A stretch of 64,000 nucleotides of DNA from Mycobacteroides chelonae (lineage in GTDB: Bacteria; Actinomycetota; Actinomycetes; Mycobacteriales; Mycobacteriaceae): the NCBI RefSeq assembly GCF_016767715.1, contig NZ_CP050145.1:2914001-2978000 (forward strand), written 5' to 3'. The position numbers were made by a program, and so were the translations under genes. The notes under the pieces are model-generated. The model did not search any database and was not told the origin of the DNA. It was given only the letters and a program-made list of their open reading frames with translations. Positions within the stretch are counted from its first letter, which is position 1; each line of letters starts with the position of its first letter. This document shows positions 9,041-18,081 of this stretch, piece after piece.

Positions 9041-11700
9041 GGCAACCTCCGCGTCGTGTCGGGTCCCCACAGTGGCTGCATTCCGGTCGGCATGGACAAG
9101 TGTGTCCTCGTGACCACGGTGGACAACTCGCGCAATGCCTGATGCACGTTGTCGAGAGTTTCAGCAAGCGTATCGCGCTGCCCATCCTCACCGGCGGCAT
9201 CCAGATCGGACGGATCAATCCGCCGCAACTGCGTCACCAGATCCTCCACCAGCCGCTCGGGACGCGAGGTCCCCGAGGCGCTCGGCAGTGACTTGAGGTC
9301 GGTGCGCAGCGATTCCACCTGATACAGAAGCGATCTCGGGTTCACAGCATCGAACAGCAGCAGGTCGGCCACCGCCTCCAGGCTGATCTTGCCGCGGGTG
9401 CGGCGGCGGTACATCACCGAGGACTCGCAAGCCACCAGCGTGGATTCAGTGACCGACTGCTCGGCCGCGCGGCCGCGGACCGCCGTCAGCGTGGAACGCA
9501 ACAGCGCCGTCAGGCCGAGGCCACGCTCGATGCGCTTGCCGATATCCATGATCGTCCAGCCGATGTCGTGAACTGTCGACTCCGCCGCCAGGCCTGATAG
9601 CGCGAGAAGCCCTGCCAATACTTGCGTTTGGGTGGCGGCGAGCACTGTGTCATCGGCGCGAGTGGAGTTGCCTCCCGAACGCGTGCTGTCGTCGTACTCC
9701 GCCGCCGCCGCGGCGATGGCCCGGTCCATGCCACCGAGCACCATCCAGGTGTCGTTGGACATCTGGTCGCGAACCGCGCGGGCGGCCAGGCCGAGGCGCT
9801 CCACCGATTGGGCCAGGGAACCGACCCGCTCCTTGTCCACCGTCAGCGACCACACTTGAGTTCCCAGATCTTCGGATCCGGTGTCGGTGCCGGTGATATC
9901 GCCGAGCGCCTTCAGCAGCACCGGGACGCATTCACTGGCCTCCATGAACTGCCGATACCGATACTCGTGGAACCGTTCCCGGGTAACAGACAACAGCCGA
10001 ACGAGATTCTCGGCGCGCTCTCCGTATCGCCCGAGCCAGAACAGATCGGACAACACGCGCGGCGAGCTGACCGCGTCGGCGCCCGCCAATCGCCCGGCGG
10101 GCAGATCCAGCGGCGCGACGGTCAGTGCCCGCTCGGTCTGATCGCGATCCGGCTGCTGGACCCAGATATCTTTGGCGGCAAGGCTGTTGAGTGTCGATCC
10201 CGAGTACCCGGAAGCAGCGACATAACCGAGACCACCGATCATCGGCGCATACCCGCCGCGCTGCGCGACGGTGAACAGCCGCATGCCGATCGGTGCCGCG
10301 GTCAGGGCGCCCGGCCGCAGATAGGTGGGGGCCACCGACAGTTCGGGAAGTTCCTGACCAACCCAGCGCCAGGGTGCCGCCTCGATACGTGCCCGCAATG
10401 TCTCCAGTGTCTCCGAGGACTGCAACGGTCCGGTATACACCTCGTCCGCCACTGTCGATTTGACCAACAGCGTGCCCAGGTTGGCGAGCAGGTGCGAACG
10501 CTCCGCATCGATGCCGCCCCACCAGGTCTGGACGCCCGGCAACGCGAGCGGCTCCTCGAGCAGGCGATACGACAGCTCCGGCAGGAAACGGGCCAGGCCC
10601 GGATTTTCCAGGATCCCGCTGCCCAACGAGTTGACGACGGTGACCGCACCCCGGCGCAGCACCTCGACCAGGCCAACAACCCCCAGACGCGAGTCTGCCC
10701 GCAAGTCCAGCGGATCGGAGTAGCCGGCGTCGACGCGGCGTAGCACCACATCCACTCGGCGCAGGGTGCCCAGCGATCTCATCCAGAGTTTGCCGTCACG
10801 TACCACCAGATCCGCGGACTCGACCAGTGGAAATCCCAGTACCGACGCGAGGTAGGCCTGGTCGAATGATGTCTCGGAGTGGATGCCTGGGCTGAGCACG
10901 ACCACCGTCGGATCCTCGACCGATTCGGGGGCGACATCGATGAGCGCCAGGCGCAGCGCTTGCGCGAACGATGAGGTCGGCCTTGGCGCGACCTTCTCGT
11001 AGAGATCGGGAGCGGCGTGCGCGACCACGCGGCGATCCGCCATCGCATACCCGGCACCCGAGGGCGCCTGTGTCCAGTCGGCGTTCACCCGGAAGTCGCC
11101 AACGCTCGTGCGGCCGATATCGCATCCGAGCAGAAAGAGCTGATGCCTACCGGGCAGGGCCATGCCGTGGGCGGCCCGCACATAACCGGGATGGGCAAAG
11201 AGCAGCTGCGGTGGCAACGCGCCGGATCTGATCAGTTCCTGAGGCCCGTACAGGTCGCTGAGAACGGCGTCCAGCAGCGTGGCCCGCTGGGTGAGACCAA
11301 CCTCCAGCACGCTCCAGTCAGCGGGGTCGAGTAATAACGGGAGCCCATCCAGACGCCACGGCACCGGATGGGTGGGCGCATCGGGCCCGGACGCAGATCC
11401 CGCGACGCGCCGGGGATCCATGTAGGTGATGCCGTCGCTGTCGATCAGAGTGCGGACGCGATCCAGCAGACGGTCCAAACCGGGACGGCCGCGTTGGGCG
11501 ATGGCGTCGGCCAAGTCGGTCCACGCCGGGCGGACGTTCCCGTCGGGCGCCAGGAACTCGTCGTACCCAGCCTGACTGCCCCGCCGGCCGACCTCGAACA
11601 GTGCTCCCTGGGCGCGCGCGCTGCGGTACTGCGCGATCAGCGGGTTATCGGTCAACGGGTAGCCGGGTCCGGCGGGAGCCCCCGAAGCAGGTGCTGCCAC
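9037..11700 (-). CDS. circularly permuted ATP-grasp protein fused to an alpha-E domain (Rv2567-like)
   Basis: 887 residues. The N-terminal two thirds (about residues 85–540) is a circularly permuted ATP-grasp ligase module (DRLLDRVRTLIDSDGITY, DVVLRRVDAGYSDP, VTVVNSLGSGILENPGL, WVGQELPEL). From about residue 548 (VLSDLFWLGRYGERAENLVRL) begins the helical alpha-E domain, which runs to the C-terminus. The family is predicted to form amide bonds between amino acids or peptides; no substrate is known to me. GTG 11700 has GGAAGG about 8 bases upstream. The gene lies 30 bases after the large transglutaminase gene and overlaps the next transglutaminase by 4 bases, so all are one operon. Confidence 0.92.
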   Translation of the reverse strand: MAAPASGAPAGPGYPLTDNPLIAQYRSARAQGALFEVGRRGSQAGYDEFLAPDGNVRPAWTDLADAIAQRGRPGLDRLLDRVRTLIDSDGITYMDPRRVAGSASGPDAPTHPVPWRLDGLPLLLDPADWSVLEVGLTQRATLLDAVLSDLYGPQELIRSGALPPQLLFAHPGYVRAAHGMALPGRHQLFLLGCDIGRTSVGDFRVNADWTQAPSGAGYAMADRRVVAHAAPDLYEKVAPRPTSSFAQALRLALIDVAPESVEDPTVVVLSPGIHSETSFDQAYLASVLGFPLVESADLVVRDGKLWMRSLGTLRRVDVVLRRVDAGYSDPLDLRADSRLGVVGLVEVLRRGAVTVVNSLGSGILENPGLARFLPELSYRLLEEPLALPGVQTWWGGIDAERSHLLANLGTLLVKSTVADEVYTGPLQSSETLETLRARIEAAPWRWVGQELPELSVAPTYLRPGALTAAPIGMRLFTVAQRGGYAPMIGGLGYVAASGYSGSTLNSLAAKDIWVQQPDRDQTERALTVAPLDLPAGRLAGADAVSSPRVLSDLFWLGRYGERAENLVRLLSVTRERFHEYRYRQFMEASECVPVLLKALGDITGTDTGSEDLGTQVWSLTVDKERVGSLAQSVERLGLAARAVRDQMSNDTWMVLGGMDRAIAAAAAEYDDSTRSGGNSTRADDTVLAATQTQVLAGLLALSGLAAESTVHDIGWTIMDIGKRIERGLGLTALLRSTLTAVRGRAAEQSVTESTLVACESSVMYRRRTRGKISLEAVADLLLFDAVNPRSLLYQVESLRTDLKSLPSASGTSRPERLVEDLVTQLRRIDPSDLDAAGEDGQRDTLAETLDNVHQALRELSTVVTRTHLSMPTGMQPLWGPDTTRRLP

Positions 11701-11730
11701 CGTCGCTACCTTCCTTCCTGTTCCGCTCTC

Positions 11731-14700
11731 TCACCTGCGCCCCACCGTCCTCGCACGGCGTAAATCCAGGATGCCGGGCGCGACCGCATCGGTGGACATG
11801 CGGGCTTGTTTCTCGCGCAAGTCTGACAAATCGACACGACCGGTGGTGTAACCGGTGGCATCGAAACGCCGACCGCGGCGTGCTTCGGCCGCCACCGCAT
11901 TGACCGGAGGATCGTCATACGCACGGCCGCCCGGGTGCGATACGTGGTACGTACAGCCGCCGCGAGACAGGGCGTTAGCGGTGTCGATGAGCTCGAATCG
12001 CAACGGGTCATCGACGGTGATGCTCGGGTGCAGAGCGCTGGGCGGCTGCCAGGCCCGATAACGGACTCCGGCCACCTGCACATCCGGGTTTGCCGTCGAG
12101 AGCAGCGGGATGGGCTGACCGTTGCAGGTGATGACGTACCGGGATCGGTCGGCGCCGATGACCCGCACCTGCACGCGTTCGATGGAGGAATCGACGTAGC
12201 GCGCGGTGCCTCCTGCGGTCGCCTCCTCCCCCAGCACCCGCCACGGTTCGATGGCCCCGCGCAGTTCGACCTCGATACCGTCGAACACCGCGGTGCCGAT
12301 CCGTGGGAACCGGAACTCGGTGAAGGGATCGAGCCAGCTTGTCTCGAAAGCGATGCCGTGCGCGCGCAGATCGGCGGCAACCTGAGCGATGTCGTGAATG
12401 ATGAAGTGTGGCAACAAGTAACGGCCATGAAGATTTGCACCGTGTCGTATCAGCGGCGCCCGTAGGGGTTGTTCCCAGAACTTGGCGACCAGCGCGCGCA
12501 CCAACAGAGACTGGACCATCGCCATCTGGAAATGCGGAGGCATCTCGAATCCCCGCAGCTCCAACAGGCCCAGACGCCCGCGCGCACTGTCGGGGCTGTA
12601 CAGCTTGTCGATGCAGAACTCCGCACGGTGGGTGTTCCCGGTGATGTCGGTGAGCAGGTGCCGCAGCGCCCTGTCCACATGCCACGGCGCGGCGTCCGCA
12701 GCACGGTCGGGGCCGGGCGATGTCGTCAATCTCTCGATCTCCGCGAAGGCGATCTCCAACTCGTACAACGCCTCTTCGCGCCCCTCGTCGACACGTGGGG
12801 CCTGCGAGGTGGTGCCGACGAATCGTCCCGAGAACAGATACGACAACGCGGGGTGATGCTGCCAGTAGGTCAGCAGCGAGACCAGTAGATCGGGCCGCCG
12901 CAACAACGGCGACGTCGCCGGGGTCCGGCCCCCCAACGTGATGTGGTTACCCCCTCCGGTCCCGGTGTGGGTGCCGTCGGTGTCGAACGATTCGGTGGTC
13001 AGCCGGGCTTTCCGTGCCTCCTCGTACAACACCTCGAGCTGGCGGGACTGCTCGGCGAAGCTGCCGGTGGGTGTCACGTTGACCTCGATGACACCCGGGT
13101 CGGGAGTCACGCTCATGGCTTCGAGCCGAGGGTCCGGCGGCGGCCCATACCCTTCGATCACCAGTGGGCAGGTGGCTGCCGCCTCGACGCGGGCGATGAG
13201 ATCTACGAAATCGTCGAGGCTCTCCAGGGGCGGCAGGAACAGGTACAGCAGCCCGTCGCGGATTTCGGCAACCATGGCTGTGGTGGGTACACCGTCCGCG
13301 GGCACGACGGCCGCGGATCCGGATCGCTGCGTATCGAGTTCGGCTGCAGCGCTGAGCGGATCCGCCTCGGCCGGGTGTGGGGCCGGCTTCCAGGAGACGG
13401 CGGCCAGTGGGAGCCGCAGACCTGCCGGAGACCGTCCTTCCGTCAGCACGATCCGGCCGCGACGCAGTTGCCAGTCGGCGCTTTCCCAGCCGCTGCCGTC
13501 CTCCCCGCGGTGCAGGGGCAGCAGATGCGCGGCCGGCCGGGTCACCTGTTCGTCCAGGCCTGCCAGCAGCTCCGAACGCCGCTCTTCCGAATCTTCCTGC
13601 GGCGCTAAGTCATCGGCCGTTGATACCGGATCTCCGGCCGGGCGCCGAACCGATGCGGCCAGTCGGGTCAGCGGATCCTCGTACGCCGCGCGCACCTGAC
13701 TCTCGGGCAGCCCAAGATCGCCGGCCAGCGCGATCAACAACGCACGGTCAGCACCGTCCGGCGTGGACCATTCCCGGTCCTCGGCCCACGGGTCCGCCAG
13801 CAGATCGGGGTCAGACCACAGCGGCTGGCCGTCGCGGCGCCAGTACAAGCCGATCTGCCATCGCGGCAACGGTTCACCCGGGTACCACTTCCCCTGACTG
13901 CGCTGCACCAAACCGGTTGGCGCCCAGAGCGATTTCAGGCGGGCAGTCAGATCGGAGGCACGGACCCGCTTCTGGGGGCCGTCGGCCGCGGTGTTCCATT
14001 CCTCGGCAACCTGGTGATCGACCGAGACGAAGGTCGGCTCGCCGCCCATCGTCAACCCCACCCCAGCGCTATCAAGCCGGACATCGATCTCCGCACCCAG
14101 CGCGGTGACCGCCTCCCACGCCGATGCCGTGTAGGGCAGCGTGACTCGGGGGTCCTCATGCACGCGAGTGACCGTGTTGGAGAAATCGAGCGTGGACTCG
14201 CACACGTCGGTGGCGCCGGAGATTGCGGCCGATGTCGACGGATGCGGTGTCGCCGAGAGCGGAATGTGCCCTTCCCCCGCGAGCAGCCCCGATGTGGGGT
14301 CCAGACCGACCCACCCCGCGCCGGGGATGTAGACCTCAGCCCAGGCGTGCAGATCGGTGAAGTCGGCCACCGGACCGGAAGGCCCGTCGATTGCGGCGAT
14401 ATCCGACGTCAGCTGGACCAGGTACCCGGACACGAAGCGAGCGGCAAGACCCTTCTGCCGCAGAATCGAGACCAGTAACCAGGCAGTGTCACGGCAGGAA
14501 CCGATACCCACCGCCAGGGTGGTGTCGGGGCTCTGGACCCCGGGCTCCAAGCGCACGGCGTAGCCGACATCCGAGCACAGCGCCTGATTGATGGTGACGA
14601 GGTAGTCGATGATGCGTGTGTCTGGCGCCATCGTGAAATTGGCCACCCACGCGCGGGCCAGCTCACCGGGCCCCGAGCCGGGAATCGATTCGTCCACCGG

Positions 14701-15057
14701 CTTGAGATAAGGCTCCAGATCGGCGGCCAACGCGGGCGGGTAGGCGAAACCGATGTGTTCGGCCCACTCCTCGATGAAGAAGTCGAACGGATTGACCGAC
14801 TTCAGGTCGGCGATGAGCCCCACGGTGATCGACAATCGACGGGTCCGGTTCGGAAAGACCACGCGGGCAAGGAAATTCCCGAAGGCATCCTGTTGCCAGT
14901 TGATGAAGTGATCATCGGGGGCGATACGCAACGAGTACGCCTCGATCGGTGTCCTGGTATGCGGCGCGGGGCGCAATCGAATCTCGTGCGGATGCACCTG
15001 CACGAGTCTGTCGAATGCGTAGCTGGTCCGATGCTCCAGCGCCACCTTGATGCCCAT
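11731..15057 (-). CDS. large transglutaminase-like/DUF2126 protein (Rv2566-like)
   Basis: 1108 residues. The N-terminal 290 residues form a transglutaminase unit with Cys188 (GIGSCRDTAW), His237 (DLHAWAEVY) and Asp253 (GLDPTSG). The remainder is the long DUF2126 region (MGGEPTFVS, GLYWRRDGQPLW, GRFVGTTSQAPRVDE, RGFEMPPH). ATG 15057 (MGIKVALEHR) is preferred over an in-frame start 60 bases upstream because the conserved family sequence begins there. It is the first gene of a four-gene minus-strand operon with the ATP-grasp/alpha-E, second transglutaminase and zinc-peptidase genes. In M. tuberculosis, as I recall, the homologues are split between strands; here all four are co-directional. Confidence 0.9.
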   Translation of the reverse strand: MGIKVALEHRTSYAFDRLVQVHPHEIRLRPAPHTRTPIEAYSLRIAPDDHFINWQQDAFGNFLARVVFPNRTRRLSITVGLIADLKSVNPFDFFIEEWAEHIGFAYPPALAADLEPYLKPVDESIPGSGPGELARAWVANFTMAPDTRIIDYLVTINQALCSDVGYAVRLEPGVQSPDTTLAVGIGSCRDTAWLLVSILRQKGLAARFVSGYLVQLTSDIAAIDGPSGPVADFTDLHAWAEVYIPGAGWVGLDPTSGLLAGEGHIPLSATPHPSTSAAISGATDVCESTLDFSNTVTRVHEDPRVTLPYTASAWEAVTALGAEIDVRLDSAGVGLTMGGEPTFVSVDHQVAEEWNTAADGPQKRVRASDLTARLKSLWAPTGLVQRSQGKWYPGEPLPRWQIGLYWRRDGQPLWSDPDLLADPWAEDREWSTPDGADRALLIALAGDLGLPESQVRAAYEDPLTRLAASVRRPAGDPVSTADDLAPQEDSEERRSELLAGLDEQVTRPAAHLLPLHRGEDGSGWESADWQLRRGRIVLTEGRSPAGLRLPLAAVSWKPAPHPAEADPLSAAAELDTQRSGSAAVVPADGVPTTAMVAEIRDGLLYLFLPPLESLDDFVDLIARVEAAATCPLVIEGYGPPPDPRLEAMSVTPDPGVIEVNVTPTGSFAEQSRQLEVLYEEARKARLTTESFDTDGTHTGTGGGNHITLGGRTPATSPLLRRPDLLVSLLTYWQHHPALSYLFSGRFVGTTSQAPRVDEGREEALYELEIAFAEIERLTTSPGPDRAADAAPWHVDRALRHLLTDITGNTHRAEFCIDKLYSPDSARGRLGLLELRGFEMPPHFQMAMVQSLLVRALVAKFWEQPLRAPLIRHGANLHGRYLLPHFIIHDIAQVAADLRAHGIAFETSWLDPFTEFRFPRIGTAVFDGIEVELRGAIEPWRVLGEEATAGGTARYVDSSIERVQVRVIGADRSRYVITCNGQPIPLLSTANPDVQVAGVRYRAWQPPSALHPSITVDDPLRFELIDTANALSRGGCTYHVSHPGGRAYDDPPVNAVAAEARRGRRFDATGYTTGRVDLSDLREKQARMSTDAVAPGILDLRRARTVGRR

Positions 15058-15179
15058 CGGCTGATCCCACCATAACCTGGCCTCACCCGCATGGCCTGCG
15101 AATCGGCACACAACCAACCCGCAGGCCCGCAGAGGCCGCGCAGACGCTCTACCGGTAGCTCATCGGCGACCGCTCTCGG

Positions 15180-15626
15180 CTAGTGACGTCGCAGTTCAAA
15201 GATCGGAATCGCCCGGTCGGTCTTCTCCTGATAGTCGGCGAACACGGGAACCTGCTCAACAACCTTCGGGTACAGCGCATCGCGCTCGCTGAGTGAAAGC
15301 TCATGGGCTACCACGTCGTAACCGTCAGTTCCGATGTCGATATGCGCATGCGGATGTGCCCGCAGGTTATGCACCCATGCGGGGTCCTTGTCCGCACCGC
15401 CGAAGGAACCGACGATGTAGATCTTGCCGTCGATATCGAAGTAGGCCAGCGGATTCAGACGCTCCTTTCCGCTCTTGGCACCGGTGTTGGTCAGCAGCAG
15501 GATCGGAACGCCGGCGAATTGACCACCGACCTGTCCACCGTTGGCGCGGAATTCCTGAGTTACGCCGTCATTGAATTCGTTGATCACCGCGGCGGGCTGC
15601 TCATTGAAGGGTGTGTCATCAGTCAC
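15180..15626 (-). CDS. deazaflavin (F420)-dependent nitroreductase-family protein
   Basis: 148 residues if started at GTG 15626 (an in-frame GTG at 15668 would add 14 residues but leaves only 15 bases to the divergent permease gene and lacks a ribosome site). Conserved blocks of the Ddn-like split-barrel family are plain: LLLTNTGAKSGKERLNPLAY, VGSFGGADKDPAWVHNLRAHP and a terminal DYQEKTDRAIPIFEL. Members bind F420H2 and reduce quinones or nitro compounds. Substrate unknown. A divergent promoter must lie in the few bases before 15684 or inside the 5' end of this gene. Confidence 0.86.
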   Translation of the reverse strand: MTDDTPFNEQPAAVINEFNDGVTQEFRANGGQVGGQFAGVPILLLTNTGAKSGKERLNPLAYFDIDGKIYIVGSFGGADKDPAWVHNLRAHPHAHIDIGTDGYDVVAHELSLSERDALYPKVVEQVPVFADYQEKTDRAIPIFELRRH

Positions 15627-15683
15627 CTCACCAGAGTGCCACCGCTGCGCCGGGTTCTCAGGTTGCACTGTCAGGATGACTGG

Positions 15684-16673
15684 ATGACGGTGGCCGCCTC
15701 CCGGGAACGACGCTGGTTCGGCTCGACCGAGGTCTTGGTGGTGGCTCTAATCCTGATGGCCCTGGCTGCCAGCCGGTTACGCGGGATCGTCGACGCCAAC
15801 GAGAAGCTGGCCACCGCCGGAACGGTGTTCTGTGGGGTGTTCGTCCAGGCCGTCCCCTTCCTTGCACTCGGCGTGATCGTGAGCGGGCTCGTCGCGACGT
15901 TCGTCACCCCGGAACGTCTGGCGCGCTGGTTGCCGAACCGGTCCGTTGCCGCGGTGGCGGTGGCGGGAGTCAGTGGCGCCGCGCTGCCCGGCTGCGAATG
16001 CGGATCGGTGCCGGTGGCACGCCGGCTGTACGGGCCGGGATCGGTGGGTGCCGCCGCACTGACCTTCATGTTGTCGGCGCCGGCGATCAACCCGGTAGTA
16101 CTGGTCGCTACCGCGGTCGCGTTCCCCGGCCAGCCGAAGATGGTGCTGGCGCGTGCGGTGGCCTCACTGCTCACCGCGATAATCATGGGGATGGTGTGGT
16201 CGCGGTGGGGGCGGGACAGCTGGGTCACCCGCAAGCTGCCCACGGCCCACGCCGGATCCGGCTCCCGCTGGACGACATTCACCGAGGCAGCCCGCCACGA
16301 CTTTCTACAGGCGGCCTCGTACCTGGCGATCGGGGCGGTGGCCGCGGCGGCCTTGCACGTGCTGGTACCGGCCTGGGTTTTCGAGCATCTGGCGGGCAAC
16401 CTTGTCGTCGGTGTGGTGACCATGGCGCTGCTGGCCGTGGTGCTGGCGTTGTGCTCGGAAGCCGACGCCTTCGTCGCCGCCAGCATCACGATGATGCCGC
16501 TGATCCCGCGCTTGGTGTTCCTCGTGGTCGGACCGGCTGTCGATGTGAAGCTGATCGCGATGCAGTCGGGGATGTTCGGGCGCGCGTTCGCCGCTCGGTT
16601 CGCACCGGTGACATTCGTGGTGGCCACCGCCGTCGCGACAGCCGTCGGACTGGCTGTGCTGGGAACCTCATGA
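15684..16673 (+). CDS. DUF318/ArsP-like permease
   Basis: 329-residue polytopic membrane protein with two sets of hydrophobic helices and the family signature GCECGSVPVARRL containing two cysteines, followed by LSAPAINPVVL; a second block has LCSEADAFVAASI. The family includes organoarsenical and metal-related exporters. ATG 15684 has AGGA 7 bases upstream. The stop overlaps the start of the next gene (ATGA at 16670), so the two are translationally coupled and probably form a complex, as in the YcgR/YcgQ pair of Bacillus (recalled). The transported species is unknown. Confidence 0.85.
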   Translation: MTVAASRERRWFGSTEVLVVALILMALAASRLRGIVDANEKLATAGTVFCGVFVQAVPFLALGVIVSGLVATFVTPERLARWLPNRSVAAVAVAGVSGAALPGCECGSVPVARRLYGPGSVGAAALTFMLSAPAINPVVLVATAVAFPGQPKMVLARAVASLLTAIIMGMVWSRWGRDSWVTRKLPTAHAGSGSRWTTFTEAARHDFLQAASYLAIGAVAAAALHVLVPAWVFEHLAGNLVVGVVTMALLAVVLALCSEADAFVAASITMMPLIPRLVFLVVGPAVDVKLIAMQSGMFGRAFAARFAPVTFVVATAVATAVGLAVLGTS

Positions 16674-17392
16674 GGCGCGATACGGAGAACACCCTGCTGA
16701 TCCTGTTGGGGGTCAGTGTTGCCATGATCGCGGTGACCGGAACCTTCACGCGCTACGTCAAACCCGGGCTGCTGCCGTGGCTCGCCTGTTCGGCGGTCAT
16801 CGTGATCGGACTAGGTCTGGCCGCGATCATCCGCGATGTGCGCCGCGGCCACACCGAGCATGACCACAACCACGAGGGTCACGGAGACCACAGCCACAAG
16901 CACGGCGCCACATGGTTTCTGGTGTTACCAATCGTCTTGCTGATCTTCATCGTGCCCCCGGCCCTGAGCGCTCGATCCATCGCGCCGGCCAACATCTCCG
17001 CCTCGGCCAACACGCCCCGGCGAGCATTTCCCCCACTGCCACCCGGCGACGCACCGTCGGTGCCGCTGCCCGAGATTCTGATGCGCATCGCCGCAGGGTC
17101 CTCGGACACGTTGAGCGGACGCACAATCACCGTCACCGGCTTCACCTTCAAGGACGGTGAACGCACCGACCTGGCGAAGATAGTCATCGTCTGTTGTGCC
17201 GCCGACGCCCAGTTGGCCCGACTGCACATGACGGGACCCGCCGCCGCATCGGCATCGACGCTTCCCGAGAACACTTGGATCTCGGTGACCGGGACCGTAC
17301 CCGGCGGACAGAGCTATCGCGGCCCGTCGTCGATTCCGGCGATCGAGGTCGCCGGTATCACCCGCACCGACCCGCCCAAGAGCACCTACTGA
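16670..17392 (+). CDS. TIGR03943-type permease partner with His-rich loop
   Basis: 240 residues: two N-terminal membrane segments (about 9–27 and 34–52), a histidine-rich stretch at 60–80 (HTEHDHNHEGHGDHSHKHG) that should bind divalent metal, a third membrane segment, and an extracytoplasmic domain with VTGFTFKD…VIVCCAADAQ. This is the usual partner of DUF318 permeases (YcgQ-like). It overlaps the permease gene by four bases. The His cluster and double Cys suggest zinc or another soft metal (inference). No Zur-type site was identified. Confidence 0.84.
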   Translation: MRRDTENTLLILLGVSVAMIAVTGTFTRYVKPGLLPWLACSAVIVIGLGLAAIIRDVRRGHTEHDHNHEGHGDHSHKHGATWFLVLPIVLLIFIVPPALSARSIAPANISASANTPRRAFPPLPPGDAPSVPLPEILMRIAAGSSDTLSGRTITVTGFTFKDGERTDLAKIVIVCCAADAQLARLHMTGPAAASASTLPENTWISVTGTVPGGQSYRGPSSIPAIEVAGITRTDPPKSTY

Positions 17393-17403
17393 ACGGAGTG
17401 ACG

Positions 17404-18081
17404 TTGCGGTACAAGGCATACCTGTTCGATGTGCAGGGCACGCTGCTGGACTTCTTTGAGCCGGTGTCGCACGCGGTTGCCGAGTACGACCCCGACATCG
17501 ACGCTGCCGCCTTCACCCGTGCCTGGCGCGCTGACTATTTCGACCGCGTCGCCAACCTGGCACAGTCGGTCGATGGCTGGACGCGGGTACAGGATCTGTA
17601 CGCACACGGCTTTGCCGATGTCTGTGAGAGCTTCGGGCTGCGGCGCCCCGACTCTGCGACTGCCGAGGTAGTCGCATCGGGCTGGCAGCGCCTCGTTCCC
17701 TGGCCGGACGTACCCATCGGACTGTCTGGTCTGCGTTCGCAGACCGTTATCGCCACGTTGTCCAACACCGACATGGCCACCATGGTCAATCTGTTCAAAC
17801 GCCTGGGCATTTCGTGGGATGCGGTGCTCACCGCAGAGGTATTCGGCAGCTTCAAACCGGACCCGATGGTCTACCGGCGCGCGCTCCGTTACCTCGGGGT
17901 GGAGCCCCACGAGGCGGCGATGGTGGCCGCGCATCCGTACGACCTGCGTGCCGCACAAGAGATCGGCATGGGTACCGTCTTCGTGTCGCGGCCTTACGAG
18001 TACGGAGATCCCGCGCTGGCTCACGACGACCCCGACCGGGAATTCGATCAGCGGGTCACCGATATCGGCGCTATCGCCTAG
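17404..18081 (+). CDS. HAD-family hydrolase (haloacid dehalogenase type II-like)
   Basis: 225 residues. HAD motif I is YLFDVQGTLLDF (nucleophile Asp), motif II ATLSNTD, and the lysine/acidic motif is FKPDPMVYRRAL followed by MVAAHPYDLRAAQ. This is the L-2-haloacid dehalogenase/small-phosphatase branch; substrate unknown. The start is TTG 17404 with GGAG 5 bases upstream; GTG 17398 is possible but its ribosome site would overlap it. It follows the permease pair by 11 bases and may be cotranscribed. Its 3' end overlaps the convergent DUF389 gene by 4 bases. Confidence 0.85.
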   Translation: MRYKAYLFDVQGTLLDFFEPVSHAVAEYDPDIDAAAFTRAWRADYFDRVANLAQSVDGWTRVQDLYAHGFADVCESFGLRRPDSATAEVVASGWQRLVPWPDVPIGLSGLRSQTVIATLSNTDMATMVNLFKRLGISWDAVLTAEVFGSFKPDPMVYRRALRYLGVEPHEAAMVAAHPYDLRAAQEIGMGTVFVSRPYEYGDPALAHDDPDREFDQRVTDIGAIA

